Positions 13,248 through 24,456 of a stretch of 64,000 nt of DNA are shown piece after piece (within the stretch, counting starts at the first letter, position 1; every line of letters begins with the position of its first letter). Source of the stretch: Ehretia macrophylla. Lineage: Eukaryota > Streptophyta > Magnoliopsida > Boraginales > Ehretiaceae. Under the pieces are notes generated by a model, which was not told the DNA's origin, ran no database searches, and worked only from the letters and a program-made list of their open reading frames with translations. Both the position numbers and the translations under genes were made by a program. The stretch spans positions 7,527,501-7,591,500 of the forward strand of contig CM075768.1 of assembly GCA_037974665.1 (NCBI GenBank), written 5' to 3'.

Positions 13248-15035
13248 AATGCTATGTTACATAGTATTAACGCAACATACAATGATATCTCATATCCATC
13301 TTTAGAAGATGATGACCTAGCTTTGACCAATTCATAGCTATGGTAAATGGGTTAGCAACACAAATAAAAATGACAATTTTCTGCAAAAACATATCACAAT
13401 ATGCATCTACAAATAGAAAGTATGAAAATGGAAACAACTTTCCAAGTGTTTGGACATACCGTGAGACCTTGATTCCATAAGCTAGTGCAGTAGCTCCATT
13501 ATAGTCATAACACCAAAAGCATCATAACTAAATGGTAAGAACCATTATCAACTCATATGATCACCTTAATCCAAACAACATCTCTTGTAGTATCAAATTT
13601 TATAAAAGATACTAAATATGCAATGGACTATATAGTTTGTTCAAGACAAAACATACATGCATATATCTTATATACATATTATGTTATTCTTCCAATTATG
13701 CAAATAATTAATTCAAGTTAATCACCATTAGTTTGAATTATGAAAAACAATTTTTCCATATTCGTATATTAGCCCCAACAAATATTGATAATTATACTTT
13801 GGCCCCATAATTAACAATTAATTATAAATTGGCCCCATTAACCTTTAATGGTTAATTACACTAATATTAACTCCTTAATAATACAAAAGAAACAAAACAC
13901 AATTGCTAACACTTTAACAATTCAAAGAGACACTATATACAAACTCGATTAAAAACACATTCTTTTGCTCTTTCGTGTGTGACTTTCTAGATTCACCGTC
14001 ATATAGCAATGAAGAAATATTAAATAGTTTTAATCCATTTCGAGAATGTCTCCTCTATTCTTGAAATACCCCCAAGTTCTAGATTAGCGTTTAGTCACAT
14101 GCCTAGACAATATATAAGGCAATGGAGTCTGAATCAAGTAAATATATTATGGTTGCCAATTATCGTGCAATCCAATCATCCATTAAACGTCCCATCAAGT
14201 AAGAACTATGATACGATTAAGTTCATAAACTTGATACTATGCAAAGATCTAAATGGTATAATGAGAGATAACCCATGGAAAAATACATTTCCATCATTCA
14301 CATCTCGTCCGAGAATTTTCTCATTAAAATACCATAACTAGATCGCATAAGGCATCGCCTCACGGCAGAGGTTAATAGATCCTATCTTGACAATTACCTG
14401 TCAATCATTATGCCCGTGAATGTACCACAAGAGTCTGTAACCCATTTTGATTAGCAACTTGATTAGCAAAGACAAGTGTTGTCCAAAAGTAGATATCAAA
14501 CCCCGATACATATGACAGCCCTAACGTCTCAAGTTAAAGGATTTCATGCACAATCGCAATGAATAACAAATTATTAATCCTAAGTCATGTAATTTATTAT
14601 TCACGTCACATCCAATGATCTATTCAACTAATAATCACTCACATGTTTATTTATCGCATATTATGCTATTATGACACGTGGTTCACCATCCTTTATCATT
14701 AACATCCTTATGTTAATCAAATGTAACAACGCATGTGATAGTCCATAATTGATTATTGAAGTCCTGATCAAAGAATCTGAGGACTATGAACATTTTAAGT
14801 ATTTATCATAATAAAGATATATGCCAACATATTCTAAACACCCTTTTAGAATATATCTCTTCTAATGATAAATACTAGGGACGCATTCATATGAATAAGA
14901 CAGAGAGTATGAATGTCAAAGGCAAGTCAATATGTAAACAAACATATAGACAACAATGTCATAATGTACAAGTTAATGTCAAAATTCCCCAAAATATGTC
15001 ATCCAAATATATAGCATTAGGACATATTTCTATTA

Positions 15036-16420
15036 GATGAGTCCTATGAGGCCTTTCGAGGTAAAGGTTATTTGTTCTTCCTTCTCTAGTTTAGCGGCAA
15101 GAGGCTCACATCCTCCTGACCTCAGGTAAGTTTTCATTCTTGCCCTCATTTTACCTCCTGCTGCTAGACCTCCTACTATGGTATCCATGACCCCCGCATG
15201 CCTATCCAGATGTCTCGGACTAAGGCTCAGGTCTCAGTCCCTCTGGGGTTCTTGTTCCCTTCGACCTTTACACTTTCTGGTTAGATAGTCAACAAGTCTT
15301 CCCCTCCTGACCAAGGACTCGACCTTATCAACTGTTTGCATTATTTAGTGTCATGACCGTGATCTTCATGAAACTTATCTTTGCTCTACTTGTCTTGGTT
15401 TCCAGCCATTTTCTTGGCCCAGTTGTTTTCCTTTCCACAAATCTCATATAAGATCTCGGCTCTGGGGGCATTTAGTGGGGTATAGTTATTTTATCTCCCT
15501 TTTTATGAGCTTTCCTACTTTCCTCTTGATGACCTTTTCTTTTTCTCAGCTCTGGAGTCTTTACCTCTTCTAGGGTTATGTCTTCCAAGGTCCATTTCAT
15601 TCTTCTACTTGGCAAGTGTTACTTTATCTAAGTGTATGATTTTTCTGCTATGGCTATCTGCTCTGAGAAGGTCTACGAGGCCTTCCAAACAAATGAGTCC
15701 TAGAAGGTCTGCGACTTTAAACCCTACACGAAGGCTACTAGAGCTACGGATTGTTGTATGTCTGACACATCGAGTGCTACTTCATTGAATCTCTATGTGT
15801 TATCCCAAAAGGTTTCTTCTTCCTGTTGTTTAATGTTCAACAAAGAAGTTGTGATCTTGGAGGGATACTTTTTGTTGACAAAACGGTCCAAGAACTTATT
15901 AGATAACTTCTCATAACTGCTGATTGATCCAACGGGTAGTTTTGAGAACCATCTAGGAGTTGCACCAACCAGGGTAGTGGGGAAGGCTTTACACTTGACC
16001 TGGTCGGACACATCGCAAAAATTCATATGATGATCAAAGACTTACAAATGATTTTCAAGATCCGTTGTTCTGTCGTAGGTAGGCGGATTAGAGAGCTTAT
16101 ATCCATTTGGGGTTGGTTATTCTTGAATCTCTTTTAAGAATGGTTGGTTCCCTTGGCAACGATGCTCATAGTATACCTATGAAGTCTCAGGCCCTTCGAA
16201 CCCTACTACCTGTGACCTGGCTCTAGTATATTCTGGTCCATCAACTGGCTTAGTCGAGTCTATATCATCATCCTAATGCTTAGAAGTCAATGGTCAACCT
16301 CCCTGTTTAGGAGCGTTGTATAGCGGGAGGTCTATTTGAGGTTAAGCTAGAACTATCCCTAGGACGATAGCGAAGCCATGAGTTTGCATGAACTAATTGA
16401 TTGCTCCTTGTAAGCTAGTA
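15036..16420 (-). mobile_element. Tat-A gag region
   Basis: The minus strand at 16,026-15,793 carries a clear Retrotrans_gag core with AFPTTLVGATPRWFSKLPVG and FLDRFVNKKY, ending near LLNIKQQEEETFW. These positions match AFPTTM..ALDWFQKLRPGSI in the gag of Tat-B. Sequence to the left (15,700-15,036) fits the gag C-terminal part and protease approach, including an ITFTSK phrase like LTFSSE in Tat-B. The 5' leader and LTR could not be identified beyond about 16,420. Confidence 0.7.
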
Positions 16421-16518
16421 AATCTGAGATGTGCCCTTCACCTAGGGTCCTAAGCCTTAAGTGGCTTGGAGTCACTGATTGAAAGCTCACTACACTGGCG
16501 ACTTAATCAATAGGTTGT

Positions 16519-16583
16519 AAAACAAAGAGAAAAAAAAAAGAAAAAAAAGAAAGAAGAAAGAAGAAAAAGAGAAAAATAAACAA
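16519..16583. repeat. Purine-only low-complexity tract
   Basis: A run of A and G (AAAGAGAAAA, AAGAAAGAAGAAAG and so on) lies between the gag end of Tat-A and the Athila-type sequence. It is probably simple-sequence growth at an element junction. Confidence 0.6.
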
Positions 16584-16619
16584 AAAGCAAAAATATATAT
16601 TCATAGTAGTCAGTAGTGT

Positions 16620-18880
16620 AATAAATCTCTATGCACCAATGTCATTTCATATGTGCCTAGGGTGTGAGGGTTTCGAGTGTTGGTACTTCGGTCAAGTAAG
16701 GTATGAATATGGCATTTCAAAGTCTAACAACTTAAGCCGGTCTCGATTGGGATTATTGACCCCAAAGCCCGCTACACGAGGTACCAAGAAAGCTTTAGGG
16801 AACTGAGTACCTCAAACAATAATAAGTTACGGTTAAGGTCAGATCAGGAACCATGAATATGACAGGGCATGATTATGGAGGCTATCCTTGTTAATTATCT
16901 TTGAAAATTAGGAGTTGGTACGAACTTAAATATGCTTAGGTAACATTCAAAGGATTTCTTGCTGAAATGATTGATAGTATTATCTTCAGAGCAGTAGTTT
17001 AGTTATAACAATGAATCAAGGTCTTTTCTATTCTAAATTCTCGAAATACATGATGGTTGAAGTCATAGGTGATCTCTTGAAAGATATGTCAATGTGTTTG
17101 ATGTAGTTTTGCTTGAGTACAAACAAATAGTAGGTTTGGGGGTGTTGATGAGTCTGTAATTTTTCCCTTCAAATGTGTCATTTTGCGTGCACAATTGAGT
17201 TAATTGATGATAAATTAAGGTGTGATGTTCCATTTTGTATGCAAGGTGATCGTAGTATGAATCTCGTAATTTTGATGACAATAAAAGAGTGAAATAAAGT
17301 TAGGATCAATGGAGGGTCAAGTGCAATTAATTGGGCCACTTACGGATCGATTAGGACGCATCAAGGCAACAAAGGAAGAAAAAAAGGGAGGCCCCGATTG
17401 ACTGGACAAGCTTCTCGATCGATCAAGAAGCCTAGAAAAAGATTGAATACTCTGCCCAATCGATCGGCTAGAGAACTAAAAATTGGAGAAAGATTGGCCC
17501 GATCGAGCAAGTGTTGCTGCTGTCAAATTTTTGTTATTCAAAACCCGACTTTAACCACTCTTGGACTTATATATTTCCCCTTCATGACGTAAGGAGGACT
17601 TTGGCGAATTTTTGAAACCCTAGCACTCAAAACAAAGTTCTCAAAACCATTCCAAAGCAAGAGGAACACAAGATCAAGAGAAGAGAAGATTCAAGCATCA
17701 TTCATCTTCATTATTTTCAAAATTTATCTATGAGCTCTCTTGAACTATATTTCTTTACATTATTTGTGATTTTCTTTGCTATGTATTCACACTAAATGTA
17801 GCGACCCCAACTCAGCCCTTCTCAAGACTAGGTCAAAGTTTGCGTTCAATGCCATTGCGAGTTCATAACTTTCTATGAAAAGGAACAATAAATAAAGAGT
17901 TATACAATAACAGGATTTTATATAATAATTTAAGTATAAAAGGGTGTTACAACATCTACTATTAATCGTAATACCAATTGAAGTTTAAATAGTAGGACAA
18001 TTAACTATAGATTAAATGCAGGCAAATAATCACAAAGGCACATTTCCAAAAATAATGAAAGAAATAAACATAAATAAATACTTGTAAATGCATGGTCGGG
18101 CTCGGGTATTATACTAAACATCCATGATTTGGGGTCATAGCTAGCTATTTACTCTACTTTATGTTTGGATTTGGGTTTGATGCATAAATTCATACTTGGA
18201 TTATTTGTTTGGATTTAATTGAGTTATCATTTATATACTTGTAGTTATCACTTTGTAATTCAAGAAATCTTATTCTTTTGTCGTTGAATCTTGTAGATTC
18301 TAGGGGTATGAATTAGGAATAAACTAATTAACTAATAATTGCCTTTAATTGAGATAGGCAATCTACTGTGATAACCTGTTCCTATTGAGTCAATTAGAAG
18401 TTAGGGTTAAATTGGGTTAGTTAATTTAGGTCAAGTGAATGATAATCTATGCCTTAGTGATAGGTTATGCTTCAATACCCCTTAATTGCCTTAACCCATA
18501 TGATTAGAAATTGTAGCCTAATCCACTTACGCTTAATTGGTTAAACCCAAATCCACGAACATAAAGGATAGTAATTTAGGCGAACTACTATTGCAAGTCA
18601 GCTTTCCTCCATTCATACATCTCAAAGCTTCAAGTTGTGCTAGGTTAAGAATTTGCCATTAGTCAATTTACTGTTCTCGTTAATTAGTACAATCCAACCT
18701 TCAATCACTTCCATTTGTTTTTCTTGTTTACGAAATCTTCGCGACAATTCTAATTCCCCGTAGACGACCCTTGCGTAGCCATTCGCGTGGTCAAAGAGGA
18801 ATTTTAACTTTGCTATTGTTGCTTCATTTTTATCACTTGTTATTGATCGTACAAAGACGCAGTCAGAAACCACTTAAAAG
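16620..18880 (+). mobile_element. Athila-type Gypsy 3' end with LTR
   Basis: At 17,110-17,142 the sequence 'tgcttgagtacaaacaa' followed by the purine tract TAGGTTTGGGGG immediately precedes an LTR start TGTTGATGAG at 17,143. This pairing is the hallmark of the 3' end of Athila-type elements. The LTR contains a TATATAT box at 17,568-17,574, ahead of a 'gaaaccctag' leader, and seems to run to about 18,880. The DNA at 16,620-17,110 would be the 3' untranslated part. No gag or pol survives. The right edge is uncertain. Confidence 0.6.
17797..18112 (-). mobile_element. 316-bp LTR-derived insertion with 6-bp target duplication
   Basis: The segment from TGTAGCGACCCCAACTC to CTCGGGTATTAT has the terminal sequences of the Gypsy LTRs in this window (relatives start TGTGACGCCCGAGCCC and end GGTGTTACA on the minus strand) but is only 316 bp. 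ACTAAA lies on both sides (17,791-17,796 and 18,113-18,118). It splits the Athila-type LTR. It may be a shortened solo LTR or a small non-autonomous relative. Confidence 0.65.
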
Positions 18881-19978
18881 ATTAGGGAAGCCTTTTCTTT
18901 GCTTGTGTTGACCAACTAGAGCTCTTGTAGGTTCAAGAGGTGTTGTCTTCCTCAAGGGTTCAACTTTTGGGCTTCATAGCTTGTCTTCAAGAGGTGTATA
19001 TTGCTAATCTATCTCTTGTCAATATATATTTGCTATATATATATATATATATATGATTTAATTATGTTAATTACATTAAATCAAGTTAAGGTTTTATATG
19101 AACAAATTGTTTTAATCTCTAAACTTTTTGAAACTCATGCATGTTTCAGCTAAGACTACTAGTTAGTTGACATTCATAGCCCTAATAGATCCTTCAACTT
19201 TCATAGACATGTGGCATGGAGTTGCTAAATATAGAATCCTAATGCAACTAAGAAGTCCAAGGAAGAAGTTTCCATTTTTAGTAGTGGAGTTTCCTAATTG
19301 GATAGTTTAGCTCATTATGGAATCTTGCTAAACTAGTTTCGCAATCTGGTATGTGAAAGAAGTGTGTGGCATGTAGGAGATCAAGAGATGGAATAAGATT
19401 GGACAACAAAAGTCCTGGATTCATAAAAGTGTCTAGGTGCATTCTTGTCAACAATATGACACTTTACCTTGTCCTACTTGGTTTCAACTACACACTGTTA
19501 TATAACAATCAAATTAGCTTCTTTTCAACATTCATACATACATGCCAACACACGTCGAAGAAGAGAAGAAACTTTTTCCTCTCTACATCTCTCTCACACA
19601 CATGAAAACACATAAAAGTTCAACAGGATTGAATGCCACAATTCAATCAAACACTAATGCCCAAGGAAAAAGTTTATAGGGGAGAAGACCATTGGGGAAT
19701 CCTCTCCTAGGCGCGTGAGAATATCTTGTCAGCCCTTCTAAGGTCCGTAGAAGGTCTGGTCATTAATTTTCTAAGCCAACAAATCGAGGTAAAATTAAAC
19801 TAGTGCATAATTTATATTCTATAAGCGATTATAATGTTATACATGTCTTATTATTGCAATTTTGAGATCTATACTGTGTTGTTGATCTATTATATGCATG
19901 CTATATATTTCCACTGTGTTAAAATAAGTTTTTGAATTTAATATTATCTAGGTAGCATGTAACTTCACTTACTATCCC
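18881..19978. other. No gene recognised
   Basis: AT-rich DNA with a TA microsatellite and short chance frames. The stretch 19,260-19,800 has a transcribed-leader feel (CT-rich, 'cctctctacatctctctcac') and could be part of an old Copia LTR, but I found no partner LTR, primer site or coding remnant. Confidence 0.4.
19034..19054. repeat. (TA)n microsatellite
   Basis: An uninterrupted TA run of about 21 bases sits in non-coding AT-rich DNA. Confidence 0.9.
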
Positions 19979-20383
19979 CTATACCACCAATGCCATGATC
20001 ATTGTCAAATGAGCTTCTTCTTTTCTCATAGTTAATTGGGCATTACAATCTCTTAATTTCTCTACTCGATGACTCTTGTTAATCATTCTCAATAACTCAA
20101 TGTTCCCTCCTTTTTGGACTCTTTCAAATTTTTTAACTCAATGTCAACAATAAAGTCAAATAGTTGTTCTTTATGTCCATTAAAGGAAACCCCAATCAAT
20201 TTGCTAATTTTACCCATTCGCTTGCAAATTCTAATAAAAAGATAGGCATCCTCCTCCAATAACGTACAACTACCAAACTCATTCATATCATAAAGGGAAA
20301 CTAAACTACGACATATCGCAAGGCAATCCTTACCAACATTCAAGACCAATTTGCTCTTACTACCTCTGAAAAGAGGGTCAACC
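19979..20383 (-). pseudogene. Broken unknown coding piece, possibly host gene
   Basis: The minus strand from 20,383 reads an open frame with VDPLFRGSKSKLVLNVGK, ICRSLVSLYDMNEFGS and EEDAYLFIRICKRMGKI, ending in a charged stretch LKNLKESKKEG near 20,090. A second frame continues with RMINKSHRVEKLRDCNAQ and stops at 19,979. The amino-acid mix is ordinary for a soluble helical protein and unlike gag or pol. The frame change near 20,080 suggests decay. The right edge is cut by the LTR at 20,384. A short coding-like piece to the right of that LTR (21,999-22,073, minus strand) may be part of the same gene. I do not recognise the family. Confidence 0.4.
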
Positions 20384-21998
20384 TGTGAGGCCCCGACCCG
20401 GACCGAAGACAATAATTATTTTATTAATTTGCACTTATTCGTTTGCATTTAATTGACTTGCTTCTTGTTATTTGAATCAATATATTTTGGCATTGCATTT
20501 AAAGTAAGGGAAATTAGTGACTAATAGAAATAGATTGTAGAACCATTAGCAAAGTAAGTGCATTTAGTAGTTACTAAGCCCATAAGATAGTCCAAATGAA
20601 TTAGTGGGCTCAATTTAATACTTTAATTGTATTTGAGGCCCAATTAACCCCAATTAAGTCTTATATTATATCAAAGCAAGAAACAAAAGACAAAGAAAGG
20701 TCTAGAATCAGGTAGAAGAAGAGAGAGAAAAAAAAAGAAATGAGAGAGCTAAAATCGAGAGGAAGAAATGAGAAGAAAAGAAAAGGAAGAAGAAGAAAGA
20801 ACAAAGAAAAGAACGATCTTGAGCTCAATCTAGCCATTTTTTGTGCAATTCTTCAAGGGTTCATGTTTTATGCATTTCTTTTGTTGTATTAATAACGGTG
20901 AGTTTAATAATGTGTAGTAAAATGATGATTTGAGCTATGGAAAGGATGCTAAGTTAATTGCTTTGTAGAAAGGGTGAAGTTCATGTGTTGAATGCTTGTT
21001 GTTGAGATTGAATGAACAGGTATTGGATTGTCCATAGTACAGGGTAAACTCTGTCCGTTTTTCCTCGTCTTTGTGAAAATATTTTGACACTTAAGATTTG
21101 TTTTTGTGCATCTTGTGATTATTGAATACATTTTGGAGTGTTTGATATTTGAGACTTGGAAGGAATGTAAATTCAGGGCCTTGTTGGTGGGGTTAAACAA
21201 CAATATTTTAGAAACATATTAGAGGGGCTAAACACTAATAGTTTAGAACCTTTTTGGTGGGAGTTAAACACCAATATTTCAGGGATAGTACACTATAAAA
21301 AGAATCAGAATTTCACTTAGCTTTTGGTGGTCTTGTATCTATCAAACTACACTGCATCAGAATGATGTTATTCGTCTGTAGCCATAGCTCCCTCTCGGGA
21401 TTTGTGTATTAGACCATTAGATTATTGATTTTTGGCATTTATGAAATTCTAAAATTTGAACTTATCTTGACTGAAATGTTATGACTTTTCGCATAGACCT
21501 TATGATTTTCAGAGCATAAGATTTTTATGAACCTAGAATATAATGGCTATTTTGGTTATATAATTATTTTAAAGGTTCCAAAAAGTTTTCTTGAGGATTG
21601 CCACTTACTGAGATTTGTGTCACATTTTTCTAAAAATAATTTTCTTTGCAAAAGGTGAAGAATAGACTTTGGCTATTGCTTAAGATAAAAGTTGCTTTGA
21701 CAAGAGATTGACATTTAGAATTCCTAGTTATGGATAATTTATTTATTTCGTCTAGACATTGAATTATATTTCCGCCTTTTGGCTTAAAACCATGCAAGAA
21801 ATTATGTATCTTGGATATTTTATTTATTGAATTTTGAGATTTAGTTCAGTTGTGTTTAATTTGGTTTACAAGCTTTGATGACTTGTCACCTATTTATTAT
21901 TATAATTTATTAAATAGAAGTAAGTTTAATGTTTTACTTATTTAAGAAGAACGTTCCTTCTCCTGAAATTTTCCTAAATAAATTTTGGGGGCGCGACA
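20384..21998 (+). mobile_element. Gypsy-type solo LTR, 1.6 kb
   Basis: It starts TGTGAGGCCCCGACCCGG and ends GGGGGCGCGACA, matching in style the LTR ends elsewhere in the window (TGTGAGACCCCGGACCC at 60,696). Inside are a purine-rich leader (20,700-20,815) and no long open frame. No convincing target duplication is seen at its edges (CAACC against GTTTT). It directly abuts the left end of UGT duplication unit 1. Confidence 0.65.
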
Positions 21999-22360
21999 GT
22001 TTTTGAATGAGTAACAATGTTGTAATACGCCGTCTGCTTGATCGCATCCTGGAACTGTGTTTGGTAGCACCATTAACCAGAATTTGTCTCCTCGTCAAGG
22101 AATTTGCAACATTATAATAAAAGAGATCGTGGTTCTCAAGTCAAAGATTGAAAAACAGAGCCATTTAATCATATCATATTTCTTCTCAAGTATTGCACTT
22201 ATCTCCTGATAGAAATTTAATGTTTAATTAATCATGCCGTGATAGAACAGTGGTCAGATTTCACCAATATCGAACATATTGAATGGAGAAGGTAACAAGT
22301 AACCAACACAAACAATACATATACACAAAAGAACTGGAAGTTGGATTGACAATTTTCCAT

Positions 22361-22737
22361 GGGTTAATATCACTTTTAATTTCTTATTTTTGACTTTATT
22401 GATATTTTTGTCATTTATATTTAAAAGTGAAATATTTCAGTTTCTTATTTTTTAAAATTGGGATACCGTTAATTTTTGTCGCTAATTTTGTTAAAAAAAA
22501 AAAAAACAGAAAAAACACGTGGTTGATCAAAATATCCCTACCACCACCACTGCTACCACCACCAAATTGTAGGGGTATTTTGGTCAACCACAATTTTTTT
22601 TTTTTTAACGGAATCAGTAACAAAGACTAACAGTGTCCCAACTTTAAAGATAAGGGACTAAAATATCTCATTTTTGAAAAAAAGACACTAAAATATCAAT
22701 GAGATAAAAAATAAGGAACCAAAAATAGTATTAACCC
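22361..22737. mobile_element. Mutator-type MITE with 9-bp target duplication
   Basis: The 377-bp segment has long terminal inverted repeats: GGGTTAATATCACTTTTAAT at the left and, reversed, GGGTTAATACTATTTTTGGT at the right. They keep matching for roughly 105 bp, and an inner arm 'gtggttgatcaaaatatccc' is mirrored by 'ggggtattttggtcaaccac'. ATTTTCCAT flanks both sides (22,352-22,360 and 22,738-22,746), the 9-bp duplication typical of Mutator elements. The centre is a TACCACCACC-type short repeat. No transposase is present. UGT unit 2 has the empty site (CTTCCATTTTG near 40,166). Confidence 0.88.
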
Positions 22738-22754
22738 ATTTTCCATTTTCTTCT

Positions 22755-22760
22755 TTTATT
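22755..22760 (-). promoter_or_regulatory. Candidate poly(A) signal of UGT copy 1
   Basis: AATAAA on the minus strand, about 83 bases after the stop codon and about 18 bases before the MITE. In unit 2 the matching position reads GATAAA, so the two copies may end their transcripts differently. Confidence 0.4.
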
Positions 22761-22842
22761 TCCTATCCAGATGGAAGAAAAAAATTCATTAACTATAATC
22801 GTAGTCATTCACTAGAGTTGAAGAAATTCGCACCTCATGGTC

Positions 22843-24273
22843 TTATTCATGTTCAATGGAAATATTTTGAAAAATTTCATTGATCAGAGCTCCCAGAAAA
22901 TTGTAAGATGAGCCATCAACAGTCAAAGCTCTACGGCTCTTCTCTTGTAAATCCTTCATCTTCTTTCTCTTCTCATTCTCATAATTGTTAAGCATAAGAT
23001 GTCTTATTGCGCTCTCTATCTCCTTTGCTGTCACAATCATCTGGTTGGTATCCATCCTGTACTCCATCTTGATATTCACCGCTAATCCCAACTCTGCTAC
23101 TATTTCAAAGGCATTAATTTGTTGCTCGGCATACAAAGGCCATGCTGCTATAGGCACCCCAAACCATATGCTTTCCAATATAGAATTCCACCCACAATGT
23201 GAGATAAAACCACCAACAGATGGGTGAGACAAGACTGCAGTTTGTGGTGCCCATCCAATTACTTTACCCATACTTGAAGTCCTGTCGAGGAAACCTTCTG
23301 GCAAGACTTCATCAGGATTTTCATACTCAGCTGGAGCACCCATCTTGCCATTTGGTGGAGGCCGGCGTAAGGACCACAAGAAGCGGTATCCACTTCGTTC
23401 CAACGCGTGTGCTATCTCTTTCACCTGGTCCTCGTTGAAGCATCCATAACTTCCAAAACATAGGAACAACACGGAGGAAGTGGGTTGATTGTCCAACCAC
23501 TTCATGATAGAGTCATCTGATTCTTGCTTAGAAGCCGTGTTGATTATAGGTCCTATTGGGTAAATTGGTGGGACGTTTCCATCTGAGAGGGACTTGACTG
23601 CATATGGCTCTAGATCCAGGAATGTGTTAATCATGATACCCTTTGCCTCTTGGATCTTTCTAGTAACATATAGAACCATCGCTAATCCACCATTAATTTC
23701 ATCTAGCATCGGTGAAGGCAAAACCTTTGCTGGAACAGGGTTTATGAAAGATGGAACAGACAATTCAGCATCGGAGTCCTTGTAGTCAGCATCGGAGTCT
23801 GTGAGTCTGAGGAAATGGAACTTCAAGCCAAGAAAGCAAGCACTAGATGTAAAGAACACATAGCTTGGGAGCCTCAACTCATTGGCCACATCTATCATGC
23901 TGACAGAAAACATGTCGAGAATGATAGATGCCACCGGTGCAGACTTGGACCTAATGATATCGAGGATTGCTTGTTTAACATATGGCTTATGAGCGCTAAT
24001 GAGATCGAAGGAGAGAACACCTTTGGACTTGGATGTTGACGAATCACTGCGTTGGGCTTGAGGGAGGTTGATGAATCTCATGCGTGAAGCACCATCTGTC
24101 GTTGTGAGCGACTTGATGTAATCATCGACACTAGTGTCGAAAGGAAGTTGTATGATGAGGAATGTCACAGAGAGGCGTTGGTCTCGATCAATTAGTAGTT
24201 TTCCCATCTCAACTGCCGATACAAGATGACCCATTCCGTGTCCGGGAATGAATACCAGTTTCGCAGTTTCCAT
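22843..24273 (-). CDS. UDP-glycosyltransferase, UGT71 type (copy 1)
   Basis: The 476-residue, intronless reading frame encodes a family-1 plant glycosyltransferase (GT-B fold, cytosolic, no signal peptide) that should move a sugar from a UDP-sugar to a small hydroxylated acceptor. The catalytic His is His16 in GMGHLVSAVEMGKL and its Asp partner is probably Asp120 (IILDMF). The sugar-donor PSPG box runs from Trp341 to about Gln384, with HCGWNS at 359-364 and YAEQQ at its end; the Gln is usual for UDP-glucose. The start is well placed, since FIPGHGMGHL is the normal N-terminus. Family-level assignment to group E/UGT71 is by resemblance; acceptor identity cannot be read. It differs from copy 2 at about 16 percent of residues, mostly in the N-terminal acceptor half. 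It carries a local DSDA duplication at residues 159-170. Confidence 0.95.
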   Translation of the reverse strand: METAKLVFIPGHGMGHLVSAVEMGKLLIDRDQRLSVTFLIIQLPFDTSVDDYIKSLTTTDGASRMRFINLPQAQRSDSSTSKSKGVLSFDLISAHKPYVKQAILDIIRSKSAPVASIILDMFSVSMIDVANELRLPSYVFFTSSACFLGLKFHFLRLTDSDADYKDSDAELSVPSFINPVPAKVLPSPMLDEINGGLAMVLYVTRKIQEAKGIMINTFLDLEPYAVKSLSDGNVPPIYPIGPIINTASKQESDDSIMKWLDNQPTSSVLFLCFGSYGCFNEDQVKEIAHALERSGYRFLWSLRRPPPNGKMGAPAEYENPDEVLPEGFLDRTSSMGKVIGWAPQTAVLSHPSVGGFISHCGWNSILESIWFGVPIAAWPLYAEQQINAFEIVAELGLAVNIKMEYRMDTNQMIVTAKEIESAIRHLMLNNYENEKRKKMKDLQEKSRRALTVDGSSYNFLGALINEIFQNISIEHE

Positions 24274-24456
24274 CTCTGTAGCAGCAAATTACTCCCAACA
24301 ATTGATCTTCTTCACGAGTTGCTGGGCAAAGTCAGCAGATGTGCTCGTCTCTGCAAATCATGGGATACTTTTTAGGTACAACTGATCAAGACGGCATGTG
24401 AAAGCGAAGGATTTTAAAAAGAAAAGAAAAGAAAAAAAAGCCAAAAATTATAGTGG

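Larger units (their letters stand above)
8124..15035 (-). mobile_element. Copia LTR pair with a very short interior, itself invaded
   Basis: Two related long sequences lie here in the same orientation: 9,698-10,916 plus 13,163-13,231, and 13,642-15,035. They share near-identical blocks such as 'aattgctaacactttaacaattc' and 'tatggcaaagatctaaatgg'-like phrases. On the minus strand the left copy starts TGTTAGAGATATG at 13,231, right after a purine tract, so it behaves as a 3' LTR. The right copy is then the 5' LTR and the interior is only about 410 bp (13,232-13,641) with no recognisable gag or pol. The left LTR probably continues to 8,124, where it ends in TGCA-type sequence. Insertions are a Copia LTR (8,416-9,583) and a Gypsy LTR (10,917-13,162). 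The whole lies inside Tat-A. Confidence 0.55.
1..16420 (-). mobile_element. Tat-lineage Ty3/Gypsy retrotransposon fossil (Tat-A), 3' end outside window
   Basis: Going leftwards on the minus strand I can follow gag (about 16,030-15,036), the protease/RT side (8,098-7,114), RT/RNase H (4,220-3,060) and integrase (3,041-1,840). A repeat-bearing spacer follows, then an antisense ORF on the plus strand (1-905). This order, with an antisense ORF after integrase, is that of the Tat/Grande-type lineage. The element is broken with many interruptions and looks old. It was entered by a 2.9-kb Gypsy LTR (4,221-7,113) and by a Copia nest (8,124-15,035). No LTR was recognised inside the window; the 3' LTR should lie to the left of base 1, and the 5' end fades near 16,420. 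Confidence 0.8.

Noticed and set aside
16519-16583. Purine run as a polypurine tract of Tat-A
   Set aside because: It lies at the gag end of the element, the wrong end for a 3' primer, and no LTR start follows.
22411-22630. Two overlapping open frames, one on each strand, with Phe/Lys runs
   Set aside because: Both fall within the inverted repeats and T/A runs of the MITE.
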